This document shows, piece by piece, positions 35,032-47,400 of a DNA stretch of 64,000 bases (positions within the stretch are counted from its first letter, which is position 1; the number at the start of each line of letters is the position of its first letter). The position numbers and the translations under genes were made by a program. This DNA comes from Nilaparvata lugens (taxonomy: Eukaryota; Arthropoda; Insecta; Hemiptera; Delphacidae): assembly GCF_014356525.2 (NCBI RefSeq), contig NC_052506.1, forward strand, positions 20,549,916-20,613,915. Reading direction: 5' to 3'. Under the pieces are notes generated by a model. It had not been told where the DNA came from, ran no database searches, and was given only the letters and a program-made list of their open reading frames with translations.

Positions 35032-35253
35032 ACAATTTTGTAACTGGCTTTAACGCGGAAAAAGATGAATGAGAGCAGATGCATACTGTCACTCCTGGAT
35101 TTGATAAATTCATACTGCCAAATTTTAGTATCGATTTAGAGTTCAAGTTCAGCATTTTTGTTCACTCTGTTATCGAACTGGAATTTTGAAATAAAACCAA
35201 ACTAATTTTTTGAGTGAATTATCGGTCTACTATCTTGAACTAGTCTTTTCATT
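35032..35253 (-). repeat. Inverted repeat arm 2 (about 222 bp)
   Basis: Reverse complement of 30898-31115 with scattered substitutions and small indels. It lies outside the TIR end at 34945-35020, whereas arm 1 lies inside the left TIR end, so the arms are not simply the borders of one element. Confidence 0.92.
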
Positions 35254-37446
35254 GTGATTCAAATGTGTTTACTCATTATAAGTCATAAACTGGATCAGTG
35301 ATCAGTGATCTCTCACTTTAGTCGTTCTTCTTAATTTTGAAACATTTCTTCTCATTTTGAAACCTTTGATTTCAATCTTATTCGAAAGCAAATGAAGTTC
35401 TCAATACATTTCCTGAGATATGCTGGAAAAAAAATATTTTGAGCTACCCAGATTTCAAGCGTGTCAAATAATTCAGCTCTCATAATTCCAAATGATGAGT
35501 TTCCAAGCTGATTCTTTGATTCCAAGAATCTAGTATTTCAAAGTTTCAGTGAATTTTATCGTAAAATATAAGCCTACTTAATTTGAATACCGATGCGAGT
35601 TATCCAGTGGTAAATTCTATTTTCATTTACTGTTAATATCTCCAAAGAACTTGCTGAGGATGTCCTCTCAGCGTTTTTTTTAAATCTATTAAAACTATCA
35701 AGTGCAAGTGGAATAGTATAAGAAACATGCTATGAGCTATTCGAGGGCAGGATCAAACCTCAGGCTTGCGCTTTAATAAATTATCACAAAAAACACTAAA
35801 GTATAATCAAAAGTCGCTATAAATTTGGATTAAACACGATATAATATATTGGAGAATTCCAATTTCGAAGCATTTTGACGCAGAATTTAGTTCTAAATTC
35901 AACCCACAAATGCAAGAGTGTGGAGTGTGTTAGGATCAGGTTCGACGGTTAGTGTAGTCCTTATTACATTCAATATAGGGTTAGAGTAGCACTAGCTTAG
36001 CCAGCGGAGTTGAGAGGTAATAAATTTTAGACACCGTCTTTCGATCGAATTTCAACGTTCCAGGATCTGACTCTCTTACCCTTCTGGATTTTAAACTTAA
36101 TTTCTAATGTAATATGAGTAAGATACTATGTAATATCGTAACATGTATGACACAAAATGAATAGTATCGTGCGTATGGATTTGTCAACACAAGATTATAG
36201 CTGAATGCTCAAGGTGTCCTTGTGAAACGAAAATTTTAATTTTATTTTCAATTATCAATATAACATTACCTATCTATCTACAATTTTTGATGAGAGAGAC
36301 AGAGATGAACCGAAGCTTCTCTCGTAAAAGGTGATTGCTCCTATTATCAGTCAAATAATTTCTCATTGGAATAATAATTATAGATTAGTTTTCATCCCCT
36401 ACCTGGAAAATAAATGATAAATCTAAATAGATGAGCTTGTAAAGTTATGTTCTTGAAACTTTCTTTTGAGCTTTTGTGAGCAATATCAACTATCGTATTC
36501 CCGTATATCCATTAACACTTTATAATATTATGATGCATGATCACATGGAATGGATTAGAAAAATCAGGGATATTTCTTACAATCATAGTACTTCTTGTCC
36601 TTGAACTGAGGAGTTTAATCGGATTAGACTGAGCATTTTGTGCCTAGAGAACTCATTTTACAGCCTTTTGAATTCGTTTTGTGAATGATTACTCACATCA
36701 CATACAAGATACCTTTGAATAAATGGTCTCAACTCCACCCAAATCTCATGTATGTCACTAAGATGCATCTGAGTCCTTATTATTGCCTATTGTGTTACTT
36801 CTCTCAAAGCATCATGAAACCACAATGAAACTTCTGTAAATTATTGCTTCAATAAAAAACATAATCATCATAATCGTAACTTCTATAACAATACTAAAGT
36901 TCATTCTGGGAAACATCATCATCAATCCACAGCTCTGAAACAATGAAAACAAAACGTTGTTTTACTAAAACTTTGAACCACGGAAGAAGGAAACCGTTCT
37001 TAAATGCAATGTCCTTAAATAAGTCCCAAGCTACGTTCTAAGTTTTGTCCTCAAATAAGTTATTAAATGAAGTGTTCTCTACTCCGTGTTTGAACCTAAT
37101 AAAACTTTGAACGAATCTCGCATTAATTACACTATTTCTGTTACCGTACTGCATTTGATGTAGAAATACATTGGAACGTTTCATATTTACCTAAAAATCA
37201 ATAAATACTAGTATATTCGGTCATTTGTAGAATTTTATTGGACTTGTACCCTGAATTGGCTGCTCTTCAGTTAACCAAATTGGGCATTATTTATAATGAA
37301 TAATACATGTCCTTGTTCTGTCCTTTACTTCTACTAGGCATTCCACTTGCAATACAATTTCACTTTGAACATCACGGATAGCCATCATGACGGATACCTC
37401 ATTATTTCCGACTAATGCCTCTTTTTATCAATGAAAGATTGAATCT
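35254..37446. other. No gene recognised
   Basis: AT-rich with short frames. Read on the minus strand, TTTATCATTTATTTTCCAG followed by GTAGGGG (about 36400-36425) is acceptor-donor-like, but the donor part is weak. Confidence 0.45.
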
Positions 37447-37447
37447 T

Positions 37448-37522
37448 AATATTCATTCATTTATTCATATGCAAATACAATCCAGGTAAAAACAACAGGC
37501 ATTTGCCCATAACTGCTTCAAA
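37448..37522 (-). mobile_element. Retroelement 3' end with GGGC...GCC hairpin
   Basis: On the minus strand: AGCAGTTATGGGCAAATGCC, TGTTGTT, and a tail of ATGAATAAATGAATGAATAT. The hairpin GGGCAAATGCCTGTTG corresponds to GGGCTATGCCTGTTG at 48886-48906 (minus) and GGGCTTTAAGCCTGTTG at 61973 (plus). Confidence 0.65.
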
Positions 37523-38666
37523 CCTTAATTTGAAATACACAGTCTAAATGTTATGTTACTTACGTAACTTAAATGATAACTCAATTCGCACACAATTTTG
37601 AGTCCAAAAAAATGTATCTAGGCCTACTACAATTTTGAATTTATCAGATTGATCAATTTCCAAATACGAATTCAAACAAACGTTCCTCCACAATTGCAGA
37701 AAATATTGAAAATTTCACTCAAATCTACAATATTCTGTATTAAAGATCTTGCAACCTTTTAAGGATTCTCAAAAATGACAGAGTTCCTCACTCATATTTC
37801 GATGCAAAAAGGAAGAAATGTTTATAATTTATCCATGAAAGAAAATTGCTAACGATCTAGGATTTAATTCTTTAACGTTCTACGAAATTGATAAACCTTG
37901 TTTGATGTTTCTATTATATCCTCTATGATTGATCATAACTATTGATATCGGAATAGAGATAAATAGGATCTAAATTATAGAGGGAACGCTTCTCTGTTTT
38001 GTTCTGTGCCCTCAGAGGACCATCTCTGAATTTGGATGCTGCTGAGAACAAATTGTCAAATTTCCCACAATCTCTTGAATTGGTGAATTACTTTTCAGAC
38101 CAACCAAGTAACTCAGAACAGCAGGAAATAAATTTTAAACTAACTATCGGCTCAAATTTCTTCAACTATCCAGTAACGAACGAATTATGTTCATTATTTG
38201 AACTAAAATGAACAACAATTGACTGAATTGACTCCATCCATTGTATTATCCATTCAGGAGACAGCATCAGCGTTTTAAAAAAATATTTTTCAATATTTGT
38301 CCAACCACAATACAATAGCACACTAGTACAGCACAATAAATTTAAAAACTCTTAAAGTGGAGGATTATCGTTGTTCATTCCAGACTGTTATTTAAAGCCG
38401 TCTTATTATCTTCAAATCAGAAAAATTAATCCGATTAACAATAATCAATCATTATTTTCATTTACAATAATTTATTTAGCAGCTTAGTGATTGCATTTGG
38501 ACAAAACAATTTAAGTGATTACAATCTAGTAAATTCTTTCGAAAAATCTAATCGGAAACATATAATGAACATAAAGCAGTTATGCCATTCGTCTACTGGT
38601 AGAAAAAATGAACACCCAAGCCACCCTCTTTTTGATGTTCTGAATCTCTGAGGTAGGATAGGCCTA
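37523..38666. other. No gene recognised
   Basis: Short frames only (for example 70 codons from 37999), without motifs or splice framing. Confidence 0.5.
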
Positions 38667-38935
38667 TCTAAATAACGTCATGTAAAATTCAGTGATTTGA
38701 ACACCCGAACTTGATGAAAATAGGATGTAATTCTGAATCACCCTCTCACCCTGATAACCGCTCACGTTGATAAGAAATTTCTGGAATAGCATACCTAAAT
38801 TACGTAATGTAGAAATCCAATGATTTAAATACCCGAATATGACGAAAATAGGATGTAAATCTGAATCTCTCTCTGAGATCTTTTTTTGGAGATCTCCTCC
38901 TTACCCTGATAACCACTCAGGTTGATAAGAGATGA
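38667..38935. repeat. Diverged two-copy tandem duplication, about 127 bp
   Basis: TCTAAATAACGTCATGTA at 38667 pairs with CCTAAATTACGTAATGTA at 38794. Both copies continue to GAAAATAGGATGTAA and CCTGATAACC-CTCA-GTTGATAAGA. The second copy has an extra insert around AGATCTTTTTTTGGAGATCT, itself a small hairpin. Confidence 0.85.
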
Positions 38936-39809
38936 TATCAAATATAACATATTTTTTCAAAGGCTTAAATTGCACAAAGGTAAGACATGAACATCAGAAA
39001 GGACATATACTCAATATCAATTTTCCCGTGTATAAAATATACGATTAGTTCATTCCTTCATGAATATTATTAGAAGGATATGATTCCATTTGATTCGCTC
39101 AAGTACTAGAATATCTCTCGAGGACACTTCATTGATTCCAGTATTGTTTTTTGTCAATGGGCATATCAGGCTACATTTTACTATGAGCACGCTTTTATCA
39201 GTTCCTATAAAATTCAGTACATAACATTGCACAATGGTGTGGATACTCGAACACAAGCCAGGATGAGTTTTGCGCAGGAAGTGTTTTGATGCTGCTTTTT
39301 ATCACCAGTTATCGATAGACTGAGGAAACGGGTCTGACTTCCTACTCCCACATGCCCTTCATCTCATCATCAGCTGTACAATCCTTCAGAAAAACTTTGA
39401 AAATTACTGTTTTGAATGAAAGTTTACATACTACTGAAGATATCTCCATTAGCGTAATCTCCATTCATGGAATGGAGATTTCGGATTCTTTTCATTTATT
39501 TGTTATTGACAGAATAGAGTAGGGAAATATTGATTTTCTTCTTCACTTCATTCATGAGAAAACTTTACTCCACTTGCAAACTCCTACATATCGGTGTCAG
39601 AGTCAGTGACCGGTACAGTTGCAATATAAGTACCATAAGCTCTAATTAGACTATTCTCACTCAGCCCGGCTTTACGAGTATGTACAATCCCATAAGAACT
39701 CACGGGAATCCTTACTGTACCGAACTGATATTGTATGTGGTGTAATCCAATAATATTGGAAGAATAGTTAAATAATCACATTTCCCCTACTCACAGATGG
39801 ATAGTCTAG

Positions 39810-39890
39810 TAAGGGGATTCCAAAATATTTTGTACATTGTATTTCATATTCGTGTATTATATTATTTTTTGGAAAATAAATTGAAACTGA
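39810..39890 (+). mobile_element. LINE-like 3' end fragment
   Basis: The plus-strand sequence TTTTGTACATTGTATTTCAT, then TTTTTGGAAAATAAATTGAA, ACTGAA is a typical non-LTR terminus. No coding part remains. Confidence 0.45.
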
Positions 39891-39978
39891 ATCATTGTTC
39901 CTTCACAACTATATGTGGAGTATGAGCCGCCATTGCTATGACACTCCTATGAACCGCTCATTATGGGAGTGGCTTATC

Positions 39979-40032
39979 TAGGCCAATGGCAGGCGTTCAC
40001 TCCGATAGGCCAATGGCAGACGTTCAGTTCGA
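39979..40032. repeat. Two-copy 27-bp tandem repeat
   Basis: TAGGCCAATGGCAGRCGTTCA begins at 39979 and again at 40006. It lies at the start of a 126-codon plus-strand frame (39986-40366) that shows two hydrophobic stretches but no recognisable family. Confidence 0.85.
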
Positions 40033-40109
40033 TTGTCACTCATCTACCAATCACATCAAGTGTTCATTACTATATATTCTACTGCTCACCACTTCTGTTT
40101 TTGTTTACC

Positions 40110-40165
40110 TTATATTTATAACGGTGTTGCAACCGAAACCGGTATCTCGATATTTTGATAAACCG
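40110..40165 (+). other. GAAAC-type retroelement terminal motif
   Basis: GTGTTGCAACCGAAACCGGT, then ATCTCGATATTTTGATAAA resembles the NCGAAAC-NN-GT motif seen at termini of some insect retroelements (Penelope-like or LINE). It is short evidence and no other element part was found. Confidence 0.25.
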
Positions 40166-40600
40166 TTGTTTGATATCTTTGAATTTTTTTCTGTGATAAT
40201 TTTGAGAAATTTAGTTCAATATGTACAACTAGCAAAATATCACCTTTGGATCACCCTTACTACTACAAAAAATAATTCAATTGCTGTAAAAATACATTTA
40301 ATGGATACTTTATGTTCCTATAGCGCATCAATCCGTGTTGAGGAAAATTATTGTAGTTATGTGTAATGAATAAAAATTACAAGAGATTACATTACTTTTG
40401 AACGTATTGTTTTAGATGGAGAGATTATACTGAATAAGTAAAATAATAGGTGATATTCAAACCTTCATTCATACATTTTATACGAATAATAGAATAATAT
40501 AATAAGTTGAATTAAGAATAACAATATTCAATTGAATATAGTCAATTAGCAATAAAAACAGGTAAGTACGATGGGTTATTGGCAACAACCCTCTTGATAT

Positions 40601-40820
40601 GCATGAATATGATATTGGAAGAAGAAAAGATTAAGTGGCTGTTGACAATTCGCAATAAAATCATATGAATAAAGTGCATGAATATAATATTGGAAGAAGA
40701 AAAAATTAAGTGGCTGTTGACAATTCGCAATAAAATCATATGAATAAAATGCATGAATTTGATATTGGAAGAAGAAAAAATTAAGTGGCTGTTGATAAGT
40801 CGCAATAAAATCACATGCAT
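40601..40820. repeat. Three-copy tandem repeat, 75-bp unit
   Basis: GCATGAATATGATATTGGAA starts at 40601, 40676 and 40751. Each unit continues GAAGAAAAAATTAAGTGGCT, GTTGACAATTCGCAATAAAA and TCATATGAAT. The 75-bp length is divisible by three, so the minus-strand frames (40542-40845) show a 25-residue repeat. This follows from the repeat and is not evidence of a gene. Confidence 0.95.
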
Positions 40821-42389
40821 TCAAATGTAACATTAAATGACTCAAGTTAATGTACGATTCCTTCTTATTTTCATTCGTCGTTGAATGATTCCAACATCTT
40901 GTTTAACAGCTCCATTGTTACTGGCTCTATAACAGGTATCCTCATGGTACGTTAGAGTTATGCATGTTTACTGCAGTCAAGGTATGGTAGTGGTTTGTGC
41001 CATTTAAGGAAAGTCATTCTATCTTCGATGAAAGAGGACAGATGTATTCACACTCAAACTTGAGTCATACCAGTCTTCCGAGACGAATCCGAGTATGCTT
41101 TTAACTTTGAAACGTTTAGTATTCAATTTGTTGACATGCTATTTATCTTCAAATGTTATTGCCTTCTGTTTGATATCTCTATCAAATGAAATGCTGTTCC
41201 TTCAATTGATTTTATACGGGCAATAATCGAATCAGATTCTAATTTTATTTCAATGAATTGCGACTAATGCACTAAGAAAATAATTTGCAAGGAAGAAAAT
41301 CTAATTGAAGAATTACTGTATCTCCTCCGAAGAGAATTAAATTAGTTGTGAAATGGGAGTGGTGAAGTGAAAATTACTTCTCCATACCTTCAAAACATAC
41401 TTTTGGATTATAGTCCCCTGGCAAGAATGAGTGAATCGAATGAATCAGTCAATGAACTGAGTGGATCATGTCCGCGATAAATTTCTTCTTAGGTATTCAG
41501 TTACTTGCATGCATTGATGATTTGAATAGTACATTTGATTAGATTATCTTTGAATAGGCATGTGAATAAGGGTTAAAATAGAAACCAAAGTTCTAGATTC
41601 ATCAAGTGAATTATTTTTCTGATACATCTCGTGATAATTCGTGATACATCTTGTAATCTAATACTCAATAATCCGCATTCTCAAATGGTTCAAAAGGTCG
41701 AGAGTTGTTTTATAGTTTGGTAGGATTTCTTATCAAGTTAACAGACAATATATCAGTATCAAAGTACAGGTATAGGAAGATCGAAGTTTTGATCTCTCTA
41801 TACATTCCTCAACATTGATATTGGAAAAGGCTGTTTCTATTGCTTTATTATTGTTGAACAACTGAATTACAATTAAACCAGTTCCATATGATTATTGATA
41901 GACATTACAAACTCCAATTGAAAATAAATTAGTTAAAACCAATGTTTAAGATAATATGCAAGGAATGTTTGCTCTTCTGGCGTCCTAGTGTTAGTAAGGA
42001 CAGTTCAAGTAAGTATGATGTAAGTAAACCACAATTGAATATTTATGTGTAGAAGTTGTGTGAAACCACTTTGCCATTCTCTCAGCCGATGGTGGATAGT
42101 TGAACAGTCAACTCCACAAATCACTGTGGGCGTACCACCATCCGGTGCACTGCAGTGCAGTGCAGCTAATGTTATTGAACCCAAACATGGGATAGCACAC
42201 AAATTTGCTGCATTATCTCACCATTTACAAAAGTTTGTATTGACAAATATTTGGAAATCTCAAATCCATACTTCACGGATTAGAAATCAATTACTATTCA
42301 GGGGATTTGAGCTTCGAAGACCTTTTTGTATTCAGATAATGTTGCTGGTGAGATGTTGTGATATTTATCCATAATGAATACACTAGGAT
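40821..42389. other. No gene confirmed
   Basis: At 42045-42200 the minus strand has a fairly GC-rich open stretch (CSAPDGGTPTVICGVD) that I cannot assign. Otherwise AT-rich with short frames. Confidence 0.4.
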
Positions 42390-42394
42390 TTTTC

Positions 42395-42485
42395 AAAAAT
42401 AACACTTATTTATTGAAAATAACAAACATGTTTCGACACCAATGATTTATTCATTACTTTTTGTATTTTCCATTTCAATAAATTT
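42395..42485 (-). mobile_element. Penelope/LINE-like 3' end
   Basis: On the minus strand: GGTGTCGAAACATGTTTGTT, then ATTTTCAATAAATAAGTGTT and ATTTTTGAAAAATCC. A GTCGAAACATGTTTG motif followed by AATAAA and a GTGTTATTTTT end is common at arthropod Penelope-like termini. Assignment is by resemblance only. Confidence 0.4.
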
Positions 42486-42894
42486 GTTGACAGGTGATTT
42501 ATCAATTACGGCGAATAAAAACCGTGTTACGGCGAATGTTGGGAGTGAAAAAAAATCAATCAATTACGAAGAATGAAAATAATTGATGAAGAGTGCAAGA
42601 AATTGATGAAACAAACTAATAAGCTTGTTGAGTAAAACAATTGACACCAATAGATCATGACATGAACAACCAGTGATGAACATTGTACTATACAATCACA
42701 ATATTTACAAATTTGGTAATATCGTTCAATCACAAGAGTTGGAAATATGTTGATGATAATAGCAATAGAAACAAATAATCCATGAACTTGACAGATTTGT
42801 CATTTTAGATCTGTCAAGTCTGAAATGACAGATTGGACTGGATATTTAGTTCGGTACTGTAGTCGATTTGAAAAAAATCGATTTGAAAGATGAG

Positions 42895-43600
42895 CTAGCG
42901 ATGACAAGAGGTTGACTGGAAAGTGAAAGATGAAGAAGAAGGAAGTTGAAGGTGAATGAGGGAGAACAGTAGAAGGAGGAGGAGGAGAAGAAGGAGAAAG
43001 AAGAGGAAGAGGACGTGGTGGATGAGGAAGAAGAATGAAGGAGGAAGAAGTGGAAGGAGAGAATGGAGAGAGTTGAAGTAGAATGATGAGTGGACGGAGA
43101 GAAAGGAGTGAACGATGATGAGAGGGGGTGGAGAAGAAAGTGAGTAAGGAGGAGGAAGAGAAGAATCTGAAGGGGAGGAGATTTGGAAAAGTGAGATTGG
43201 AGAAGGAGAAGAAAAATAAGAAAAGCTAGAACAGTATAAGAACAAAAGAAAGAAGAAGGAGGAGAGGAAGATGAAGAAGAAGAAGAATAAGAAGAAGAAG
43301 GATAAGATCAGAAGAACAAGAAGTAGGAGGAGGTGGAAATGAGGAGATGAGAAGAAGAGGAGAAGAAGAAGAAGAAGAAGAAGAAGAAGAAGAAGAGAAG
43401 AAGAAGAAGAAGAAGGAGAAGATCAGAAGAACAAGAAAAAGGAGGAGGTGAAAATGATAAGAGCAAGAAGAAGGAGCAGAAGATAAAAAAATAAGAAGTA
43501 AAAAGAAGGAAGAAAAATAAGTAACGATAAAGATAAGAAAGAGAAAACTCTAAAGAAGTTCAATAAAAAATATGAAAAATTAAATGAAAGTTGAAATTGA
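42895..43600 (+). repeat. 0.7-kb polypurine tract
   Basis: The plus strand is almost only A and G, with AAG, GGA and GAA units. A purer AAG core lies at about 43364-43426. The block AGAAGAACAAGAA followed by GGAGGAGGTG and AAAATGA occurs twice (about 43310 and 43424). Minus-strand frames over it are Ser/Leu/Phe/Pro low complexity. It mirrors the polypyrimidine tract at 16485-17815. Confidence 0.92.
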
Positions 43601-44325
43601 AATGATAAGGTAGAGGGTGTAGTTACTGGGCTCGCAACTGGTAGGCAAGAAATGTGAGTACCGGGTACTCTTGAAGATAAGAGCAAAGTAAGAGGAAAAT
43701 TTATTCCGGTACCCACGCTGTGCCCGTTGCCTGTTGGCTCAAGAATGGTTTATCTGGTGCTGGAAGCAGTCAGCAGTCAAGATGAATTAGCATGTAACCA
43801 GCATGTATTACGGATTACCTTTACCTATACCTGTACCTATAGTCTAACTAGCATTGCTGACCACCCTCACATAAAGCAAGCAGAGCTGTGGCGAACAATG
43901 GGCTGTGGGAGCACAGCGTACAACTTCATTTGAATTGTAATTTCAATAATTTGCCTTCTAACCTCGTTCGTATGGTCTGTGTAGCGATAAAACCATTCTG
44001 AAACAAGGCTCCATTGAGTTCACTGAATTGCATGTTTTTGTAACTTAATTGGAATAATGTTGTTTGCAAATAGAGGTATGCATCATTGAAGGTGGGCTAA
44101 GATGTTGCGAGAGTTGGTTGTTTCAATTCGGATAAGTGACAAGGGAAAGGGACTGAAAACATTCTATATAACTTATATTCTATCGTATATTTAGGCTCAT
44201 CTCTCTAAACTTATCAAATTATTGTCATTGAGCGATAATGTTTGTCTCTTTTCCTTGTTCTTACTATGATGACATGCAAATAAGCTCTTCATTCTTCTAA
44301 AGAAAAATTTGATTTGTTATAGTAA
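43601..44325. other. No gene recognised
   Basis: Mixed composition. Short ACCTATACCTGTACCTATAG repeats lie near 43831. Nothing coding is supported. Confidence 0.45.
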
Positions 44326-44455
44326 ATAAATAAATAAATAAAGGCTTTTATTGAACGAAATTGATTACATTTTTGAAAATAATCAAGTAGATGTGAATAC
44401 ATCTTTATTGTCAGCGTTGTCTCCTTGGCAGAGTGCCGTCAGGAGGATTTGTTAT
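44326..44455 (-). mobile_element. Retroelement 3' end with TTTA tail
   Basis: On the minus strand it ends GTTCAATAAAAGCCTTTATT, TATTTATTTATTTAC. Upstream, CCTCCTGACGGCACTCTGCC, then AAGGAGACAACGCTGACAAT contains short inverted pieces. This is the 3' untranslated part of a LINE or SINE; the family is unknown. Confidence 0.55.
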
Positions 44456-47400
44456 AGTATTTCCCATCCATTATGAATTCAATTGTTTCAATTGGGTGTA
44501 AAAAAGTATCCAAACAATGTAGCCTACTTCATATGATTAGCACTTGCGAATCCTAAAGTTGATGTTCTCGATCCCTTGAATAGCATTATTCTTATCATTG
44601 AATCAAGTTTTTTTTCAATTTCCCTAAATTTGAAAGCATTCGATTATGTTGTATAATAATAATATCGAGTGTCCTGGCTGGCTCAGGGCTGGTGTCAGAG
44701 TTTTCAGGTAGAAACTGATCAATTTCAGGGCCTCTGACATAACCTAATGTTGTAATCAACTTACCTTCATTTTATCAATTGAAAATTATGATCAAATCAT
44801 TGAAAATCATCCAAATCCAAATTCATCACATATCATATCTATCACATTTCTATCGTGATTATTCGAATAAGTTTCCTAGTCTTCATTCATTCAAAACTGT
44901 GCATTTTTTAACAATATTGTCAATTTATCCTGTAATAACAAACCGGCGCTTTCAATGTTGAAGTCCAAAACCTGGAAATTTATCGTCATAGATGTTTGAT
45001 AGATAAATTATCCCCAACGTACTCAAAACTGAATTGAGTCAAAATTGAGTTTGGAAAAGCTCATTTGGAAACTTTTAGGTATCTTACTATCTCCATAATT
45101 CATGTCCCCCCCATGTAATTGAAGGGGAAATTGAGGGTACATTCACGTCTAGCTTGTTACAGCCTCCCATATATTAAAAATGAGTTGTGTACACTTTATA
45201 AATAGGCCCTATGTTGGCAGGTTTTATTTATAAAGTGAATACCCCTGAGGTACTTGACTATAAACAAGCTATAAGAACGTCACTGAGTGGGTGGTAACTG
45301 AGAAGGAGATATTGAACTTGAAAACCGTGTGTCACATTAACCAGGACCAAGCCGGTAAAAGGGTTCTGTACAATATCAAGTATCAATGTTCCGGTACGAC
45401 AAAAAATATGAAAGGTTTCCATGGGGTGATTTGTCACAACATTTCTCAACCTTTCCATACAATTCAGTTATTGTCAATTACAGGAGTCGTAAAATGGGAT
45501 GGGATTTGTTTTTCAAACTTCACTTACGGTACTCCTTATGCGTTCACTTTCTCAATTTTTTTCCAAAAGATACATGTTTGCTCGGTTAGCACTTGAGTTT
45601 TCAATCTGAGGCGATAAGAGTTATGATCAGATGTGTCATGTGTCAGACTGATAAAGTGAAGCTGTCAGTAATTTGGGAGCATTTTGTTCGCTAGTGATCC
45701 ATGGAAAATAATAATGATTTGCAGACTCGATTCTATCAATTCAAAAATAGTATAGTGTTGAAAAAAACTGGAAATGCTCAACAGCTTTATAAAGTCTGAC
45801 GTTATTTTTTTAATGAATAACGACTTGTCTCTGCTTGGCTTCAATCGGTGGAGCATGAGAGTTAAATGATATAAAATCTGGTCGTGGTTTTCTAGGATAC
45901 AATTTCGCAAAAATCTTAATAGGCTCATTCAGGAGCTCTTGCAATTTATTGCTTGAACTATTTATAGAAGTTTCTGGAAAGTATTATTTCCAGAGATTTA
46001 ATTAATAATACAGTACATGGCTGTGAAAACCAGTTTATTCTATTACTGACAAAATTGGTTGGTAACTCTCCCAATAATTTAATACTGATAATTAACAAAT
46101 ATATATGAGATTTGTACTCTGTGGTATTGGGGAATAAAATGAATGGTACACCATAAAAAATTTGATACATATATTGCACGAATAAATATTAAAATCAGAT
46201 CAATATAGAAAATATATAGAGCAACAGAATATACAATAAAAACAAGAATAAATATATCAAGATAAAATATCACAGACCAGTACACTATTCTTCAGCTCTA
46301 TAGAACAAAACTTTACCATGTGCTTTTCAATTCATTGATAATATGCATTTATTTGCATGCAGCTTCGGTATCGACTTGCTGTTGCTTGTCGATTTAGGTA
46401 ATCTCACTTTATATCTTATTTCATAAATCATAGAATGATAAATTGACAAGCCAATGATTATAAATATATTAATTTCTATAATTTCCAGTAAATTTCTTAA
46501 TAATATGTATATATATATTTCTCAGGGTGTAAGATTCGGCACCTCATGGAAATAGATAAATCAATTCATCCAGTGAACCAGAGCTACATTATATTATTAC
46601 AAATTACAATATAAAATCAATGATTGGGTGAGCGTTAGTATTACAAGCTTAGAATTTAATATTCTTTTAATTGGTATACTTTTGGATATGTAAATTGACT
46701 CATTCCTATTCAATAAAGAATTTCTTATACCCTCTTAAAACTTGCGCAAGTTTTTTGTATTAATTTCTTAATATTTAAAACCTTTCCGACAAACTAGCTT
46801 TTATTTTTATTTCACTCGAAGCACTGAGGGCGCCCTAATTTTATTTCAACTATTTATCACTCACGTGCTGAATTTTTATAAGTTGCTGGCGGCGATCCGA
46901 AATTCCTGGTAGTCCTGGATTGTTGGTGGCCGAAGTCATCTCCTCCAAGGGATTAAATAAATATTCAAATGACTTTCACTTTAATACAGCATCACAAAGT
47001 CTTATAGAAAATTAATAATTGGATTTAAACTTTAAGTCTTTAAAAGGTACAATATAATAAAGAGTCTTGTGCTCTACAAATTTTGGTGACATTCCATGGT
47101 AGTGTCTGGCAGGCAAGTGGGCAGGTTCTACTTTTCTTTCCACAATTTTCATTTCCGACTTGCAAATTTACATAAATTTAAATAATTTGCTACTATGCCA
47201 TTTAAAGGTTCAAATAGTTCGTGCCAATCTATTAAATTATTACTTGTATCCCAGGTCTAATATTTTATACTTTCTCAGGCCATATCCAATACATAAACTG
47301 AACAGTAAAAATTTACAAAATCTTATCATTTATAGAAATATTTATAAATACATTTGAATCGGCTCACTATTGCCACCCATCGATTACTATAATTTGATTG

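Noticed and set aside
35925..35995. GGTTCGA-containing stretch as a possible tRNA
   Set aside because: GGTTCGACG fits a B box only loosely, and I could not find matching acceptor, D and anticodon stems around it.
36395..36430. Minus-strand TTTATTTTCCAG|GTAGGGG
   Set aside because: The GTAGGG donor is weak and there is no minus-strand gene upstream at this distance that I can support.
39986..40366. 126-codon plus-strand frame with hydrophobic stretches
   Set aside because: It starts in a 27-bp duplication and runs over a retroelement-like GAAAC motif. No family resemblance, so not called as a gene.
42005..42374. GC-richer frames on both strands (CSAPDGGTPTVICGVD on the minus strand)
   Set aside because: The minus frame looks somewhat protein-like, but I cannot link it to a family. 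The GTGCACTGCAGTGCAGTGCA repeat in it suggests non-coding sequence.
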